DNA of 8,059 bases from Bacteroidota bacterium (lineage in GTDB: Bacteria > Bacteroidota > Bacteroidia > Chitinophagales > Saprospiraceae). Where the stretch lies: NCBI GenBank assembly GCA_024280135.1, contig JAJRQS010000055.1, positions 1 to 8,059 of the forward strand, written 5' to 3'. Below are positions 5,761 to 8,059 of this stretch, piece after piece; position 1 is the first letter of the stretch, and every line of letters starts with the position of its first letter. The position numbers were made by a program, and so were the translations under genes. The notes below the pieces were generated by a model. It was given only the letters and a program-made list of their open reading frames with translations. It was not told the DNA's origin and did no database searches.

Positions 5761-6195
5761 TTACTTTACCGCTACCCCTACTTTGTTAAACATGAACTTA
5801 ATAGCAGCCTCGATTTGCTCATCTGTACAGTCCATACAAGTTCCTTTAGCAGGCATTGCACCAAAATCTCCCGTAAAACCAGCGATTGCATGCTCCTTTA
5901 ATGTAGGCATTCCTTTAGCAGCCATTGTTTCCCATCGTTTCTTGTCTAATGTTTCGCCTTCTGTCGCTGCTGCACCTGCAACACCTGCTTTGTGGCAAAC
6001 ATGGCAAGCCTTGTTATAGACTGCTTCTCCATCAGCTGAAGCAGTCGCTTCTGGTGCAGGTTCTGGTTTCTTCACTTCCTGTTTTACAGGAGGAGTCGTA
6101 GTTGTTTTAGCAGTAGTCTTAGCATCGTCACCACAGCTGGAAAGTGTCGCTACTGTAAAAAGAACCATTACTAATAAAGTCAAAAGATTTTTCAT
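5761..6195 (-). CDS. Lipoprotein c-type cytochrome, cytochrome c5 type
   Basis: The 144-residue product has a lipoprotein signal peptide: hydrophobic residues 1-20 with lipobox LSSC and the modified cysteine C21. A flexible Thr/Pro/Lys/Glu-rich tether follows at about 22-55. The heme domain (about 55-144) contains C64-H-V-C67-H68, the covalent heme c site with H68 as axial ligand. M114 in GAMPAKG is the likely sixth ligand. C120 and C123 in TCMDC match the extra cysteine pair, usually a disulfide, typical of the cytochrome c5 group. It should be a membrane-tethered electron carrier on the periplasmic side; its partners are not shown by the sequence. A -7 promoter match lies upstream (6245-6252) and a strong terminator follows the stop, so it is probably a single-gene unit, separate from hemW on the same strand. 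Confidence 0.9.
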   Translation of the reverse strand: MKNLLTLLVMVLFTVATLSSCGDDAKTTAKTTTTPPVKQEVKKPEPAPEATASADGEAVYNKACHVCHKAGVAGAAATEGETLDKKRWETMAAKGMPTLKEHAIAGFTGDFGAMPAKGTCMDCTDEQIEAAIKFMFNKVGVAVK

Positions 6196-6209
6196 GTTTA
6201 ATTTTTTTT

Positions 6210-6222
6210 GGTGATAATCACC
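6210..6222. promoter_or_regulatory. 13-bp palindrome in the cytochrome leader
   Basis: GGTGATAATCACC is a perfect inverted repeat (GGTGAT, A, ATCACC). It lies 15-27 bp upstream of the cytochrome start codon and downstream of the candidate -7 box, so it is probably inside the transcribed leader. It could be a repressor operator, or an RNA hairpin of five pairs with a UUA loop followed by an A-run before the ATG. No regulator is identified. Confidence 0.4.
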
Positions 6223-6244
6223 TGAGTCATAAAAATATTCGGCG

Positions 6245-6252
6245 CAAAGGTA
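6245..6252 (-). promoter_or_regulatory. Candidate -7 promoter element of the cytochrome gene
   Basis: The minus strand reads TACCTTTG, followed by C, an exact match to the Bacteroidota TAnnTTTG consensus. Initiation about 7 nt downstream would give a leader of roughly 44 nt before the ATG at 6195. The upstream -33 region is T-rich (GTTTTTAGG near 6273-6281) but lacks a clean TTG. Confidence 0.5.
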
Positions 6253-6309
6253 TATAACAACAATGAATAATACCTAAAAACTTTTATTTAGATGATAAAT
6301 GTCATTGAA

Positions 6310-7431
6310 TTACACAAACATCACATCAGAAGCAATCCTATCCGCATAGTGCATTCCTTTTTGCGTAAGCGAATAGACATCATCCACTTGGGCTACCAGC
6401 CCCACCTCTATACTCGGCTGAATTTCCTTTCGGAAAAAAAGAACATAGTCCTCCCCAAATTGGGCAATTTGCTTTTCAGAACAGCCCCATTTAGTCCGTA
6501 GTGCTGTCATCACTAATTCATTGTACTGATCCTTGGTGTCCAATTTTTCTATTTCAAAAGGGATGCGATTTTCCTTGATCGCCTTCATATAGGTTTGGTT
6601 ATTAGCGATATTCCATTGGCGACTTAGCCCATTAAAAGAATGTGCCGAAGGCCCTACGCCCAAATATGCCTTTCCTTGCCAATAGGCTGTATTGTGTCGA
6701 GCTTCTTTTCCCGGAAGGGCAAAATTGGATATTTCATAATGAGTCCATCCTTTCGCTTGCGCAAAATGCATCAGCATCTCAAATTGTTCATTGGCTTTTT
6801 TTTCATCAATGGGTGGATATTTCCCTTTTTTAATGAAATGAGCCAAAGCCGTTTTGGGTTCTACGGTCAAGGCATAGGCTGACAAATGATTGATGGGAAA
6901 ATTAAAAGCTTTCTCCATGTTTTTTAACCAGCTATCGTTTGAAGATGTGGGAATCCCATATATCAAGTCTACATTTATTTCTTCAAACCCATGCTCAAAA
7001 GCTAATTCTAGGGCGCTAATGGCTTCGGCTGGCGTATGTGCCCGATTCATCATATCCAAGTCAGCTTTAAAAAAAGATTGGACACCGATGCTCAGTCGAT
7101 TAATACCCATTGATTTTAGCGCAAGCAATTTATCCTTATTAAGATCGTCAGGATTGGCTTCTAAAGTAATCTCTGCATTCGAGCTTATTTTGAATAATTG
7201 ATGGATGGTATCAAAGATCCGTGCTAGGTATTTTTCCGAAAGGATAGAAGGAGTCCCTCCGCCAAAATAAATGGATCCCAAAGGCTCGTCCGCCAAGTAT
7301 GCTTGTTGCATCTGTAGCTCTTGCACAATAGAAGTGACCATCTCTTCTTGGTACTTGGTCGCAGTAGAAAAGTGAAAATTGCAGTAATGACATGCCTGCT
7401 TACAAAACGGTATGTGGATATAAATGCCCAT
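6310..7431 (-). CDS. hemW: Radical SAM heme chaperone HemW (coproporphyrinogen III oxidase-like)
   Basis: The 373-residue product has the usual HemW length and starts with the family's short N-terminus GIYIHIPFC. C10, C14 and C17 form the CxxxCxxC that binds the radical-SAM 4Fe-4S cluster. IYFGGGTPS (54-62) is the SAM-binding GGGT region. EITLEANPDDL (87-97), NRLSIGVQSF (111-120) and VDLIYGIP (154-161) are conserved strands of the barrel. HNTAYW at 246-251 is the HNxxYW signature that separates HemW from true oxygen-independent coproporphyrinogen oxidase HemN, and it is followed by GVGPSAHSF. HemW binds heme and delivers it to membrane respiratory proteins; older annotations call it HemN-like. 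The C-terminal third is the winged-helix-like HemN_C region. It is divergent from the acyl-CoA dehydrogenase gene across 104 bp, and the downstream cytochrome gene has its own promoter candidate. Confidence 0.93.
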   Translation of the reverse strand: MGIYIHIPFCKQACHYCNFHFSTATKYQEEMVTSIVQELQMQQAYLADEPLGSIYFGGGTPSILSEKYLARIFDTIHQLFKISSNAEITLEANPDDLNKDKLLALKSMGINRLSIGVQSFFKADLDMMNRAHTPAEAISALELAFEHGFEEINVDLIYGIPTSSNDSWLKNMEKAFNFPINHLSAYALTVEPKTALAHFIKKGKYPPIDEKKANEQFEMLMHFAQAKGWTHYEISNFALPGKEARHNTAYWQGKAYLGVGPSAHSFNGLSRQWNIANNQTYMKAIKENRIPFEIEKLDTKDQYNELVMTALRTKWGCSEKQIAQFGEDYVLFFRKEIQPSIEVGLVAQVDDVYSLTQKGMHYADRIASDVMFV

Positions 7432-7484
7432 CGATAGCTTAACAACTAAATTAATGCGCTTTTGTTAGGTTCTAGGCAAGATAA

Positions 7485-7500
7485 TTTGCAACTTTGCAAC
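7485..7500 (+). promoter_or_regulatory. Tandem TTTGCAAC pair, candidate -7 promoter region of the acyl-CoA dehydrogenase gene
   Basis: TTTGCAAC is repeated perfectly at 7485-7492 and 7493-7500. CAACTTTGCA (7489-7498) resembles the Bacteroidota -7 form TAnnTTTGCA with one mismatch, and ATAATTTGCA (7481-7490) resembles it less well. A TTTG at 7461-7464 is a possible -33 element, but its spacing (24 or 16 nt) is off the usual 19-21 for both. Initiation near 7503 would give a leader of about 33 nt. Confidence 0.35.
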
Positions 7501-7535
7501 TCCCTAGATTCTTTTTAATCAATAAAAGCAACCAC

Positions 7536-8059
7536 ATGAGTGACCAAATGGATATGATAAGACAGAGTGCGAAAGATTTTGCTGAAAAGCACATTCGCCC
7601 TCATTTTATGGAATGGGATGAATCTCAGCATTTTCCAGTCGATCTCTTTCGAGAAATGGGCAAATTAGGTTTTATGGGTGTTTTAGTCCCTGAAGAATAT
7701 GGCGGGACGGGTCTTGGTTATCAGGAATATGTAACCATTATCGATGAGATTTCAAAGGTCTGTGGCTCTATCGGCCTGTCCGTTGCTGCACATAATTCGC
7801 TTTGTACCAATCATATTTTATCTTTTGGTAGCGAAGAAATTAAGCAAAAGTACTTGCCTAAATTAGCAAGTGGCGAATGGATAGGTGCTTGGGGATTGAC
7901 TGAGCCCAATACGGGTAGCGATGCGGGACGAATGCAATGTGTTGCCAAAAAAGATGGGGACTATTACGTCATCAACGGGGCAAAGAATTTCATCACCCAC
8001 GGTAAGTCGGGTCATGCGATGGTTGTCATGACTAGAACTGGAGAACCACTCGATAGTCA
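7536..8059 (+). CDS. Acyl-CoA dehydrogenase, N-terminal part
   Basis: The frame is open from ATG at 7536 to the window end, giving the first 174 residues of a flavoprotein usually near 380-400. The N-terminal helical domain shows MIRQSAKDFAEKHIRP (7-22) and PEEYGGTGLGYQEY (52-65). The mid-domain begins with GAWGLTEPNTGSDAG (117-131), the family segment that contacts FAD and substrate, and NGAKNFITHGKSG (147-159) is the next conserved strand. The catalytic glutamate lies beyond the end. The enzyme oxidises acyl-CoA to trans-2-enoyl-CoA and passes electrons to ETF. The short-chain/branched-chain subgroup looks closest, but the substrate cannot be assigned from this part. There is no in-frame ATG in the upstream spacer that I can see, and the start agrees with the family N-terminus. 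No Shine-Dalgarno is evident. Confidence 0.93.
   Translation, partial: MSDQMDMIRQSAKDFAEKHIRPHFMEWDESQHFPVDLFREMGKLGFMGVLVPEEYGGTGLGYQEYVTIIDEISKVCGSIGLSVAAHNSLCTNHILSFGSEEIKQKYLPKLASGEWIGAWGLTEPNTGSDAGRMQCVAKKDGDYYVINGAKNFITHGKSGHAMVVMTRTGEPLDS

Noticed and set aside
5663..6019. Plus-strand open frame of 118 codons with a GTG start.
   Set aside because: It runs through the intrinsic terminator stem and lies antisense to the well-supported cytochrome gene; its product has no recognisable features.
5561..6309. Possibility that hemW and the cytochrome gene form one heme-related operon.
   Set aside because: They share a strand, but a 114-bp gap with its own -7 promoter match and leader separates them. 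HemW acts on heme delivery in the cytoplasm, whereas c-type maturation uses other machinery.
6292..6501. Plus-strand open frame of 69 codons starting in the cytochrome/hemW spacer.
   Set aside because: It is almost wholly antisense to the 3' end of hemW, with no motif or promoter support.
6310..7431. Annotation as oxygen-independent coproporphyrinogen III oxidase (hemN).
   Set aside because: The short N-terminus, CxxxCxxC spacing and HNxxYW motif are those of HemW, a heme chaperone without the oxidase activity.

Overview
The window looks like chromosomal DNA of a Bacteroidota bacterium. Evidence: a secreted protein ending in a type IX secretion (T9SS) C-terminal sorting domain, several upstream elements matching the Bacteroidota -7 promoter consensus TAnnTTTG, weak Shine-Dalgarno sequences, and AT-rich intergenic DNA. 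A saprospirian or flavobacterial relative would fit the C-type-lectin/HYR architecture, but this is only an inference and the genus cannot be read from the window.

Layout. 1-189 (+) is the 3' end of gcvP (glycine decarboxylase P-protein). It is followed after 3 nt by a complete stand-alone alanine racemase gene, alr (193-1254 +). A 127-bp convergent spacer holds a phased G-rich track and three copies of ATTCGTG. 1382-4384 (-) encodes a 1000-residue exported protein: signal peptide, beta-rich N-terminal domain, SGNH/GDSL hydrolase, DP-repeat linker, C-type lectin-like domain (CTLD), HYR domain, two more CTLDs and a T9SS sorting domain. 4510-5358 (-) encodes a 282-residue soluble protein of unknown function. 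Just upstream of it on the same strand is a 34-codon open frame (5402-5506 -), too short for routine gene calling, that would encode a one-span basic-tailed membrane peptide. It has a good -7 promoter match 32 nt before its ATG. 5507-5760 holds no recognised gene, but contains that promoter, a small inverted repeat and a strong intrinsic terminator (5707-5743 -) for the next gene. 5761-6195 (-) is a lipoprotein c-type cytochrome of the c5 type. 6310-7431 (-) is hemW, a radical-SAM heme chaperone. A 104-bp divergent spacer leads to the 5' part of an acyl-CoA dehydrogenase gene (7536 to the window end, +).

The conserved genes are housekeeping: glycine cleavage, D-alanine for peptidoglycan, heme trafficking, electron transfer and acyl-CoA oxidation. 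They do not form one pathway. The accessory interest lies in the T9SS lectin-hydrolase and in the unknown pair formed by the 34-codon frame and the 282-residue protein. I saw no tRNA, rRNA, CRISPR array, insertion sequence, phage gene or recognisable defence system.
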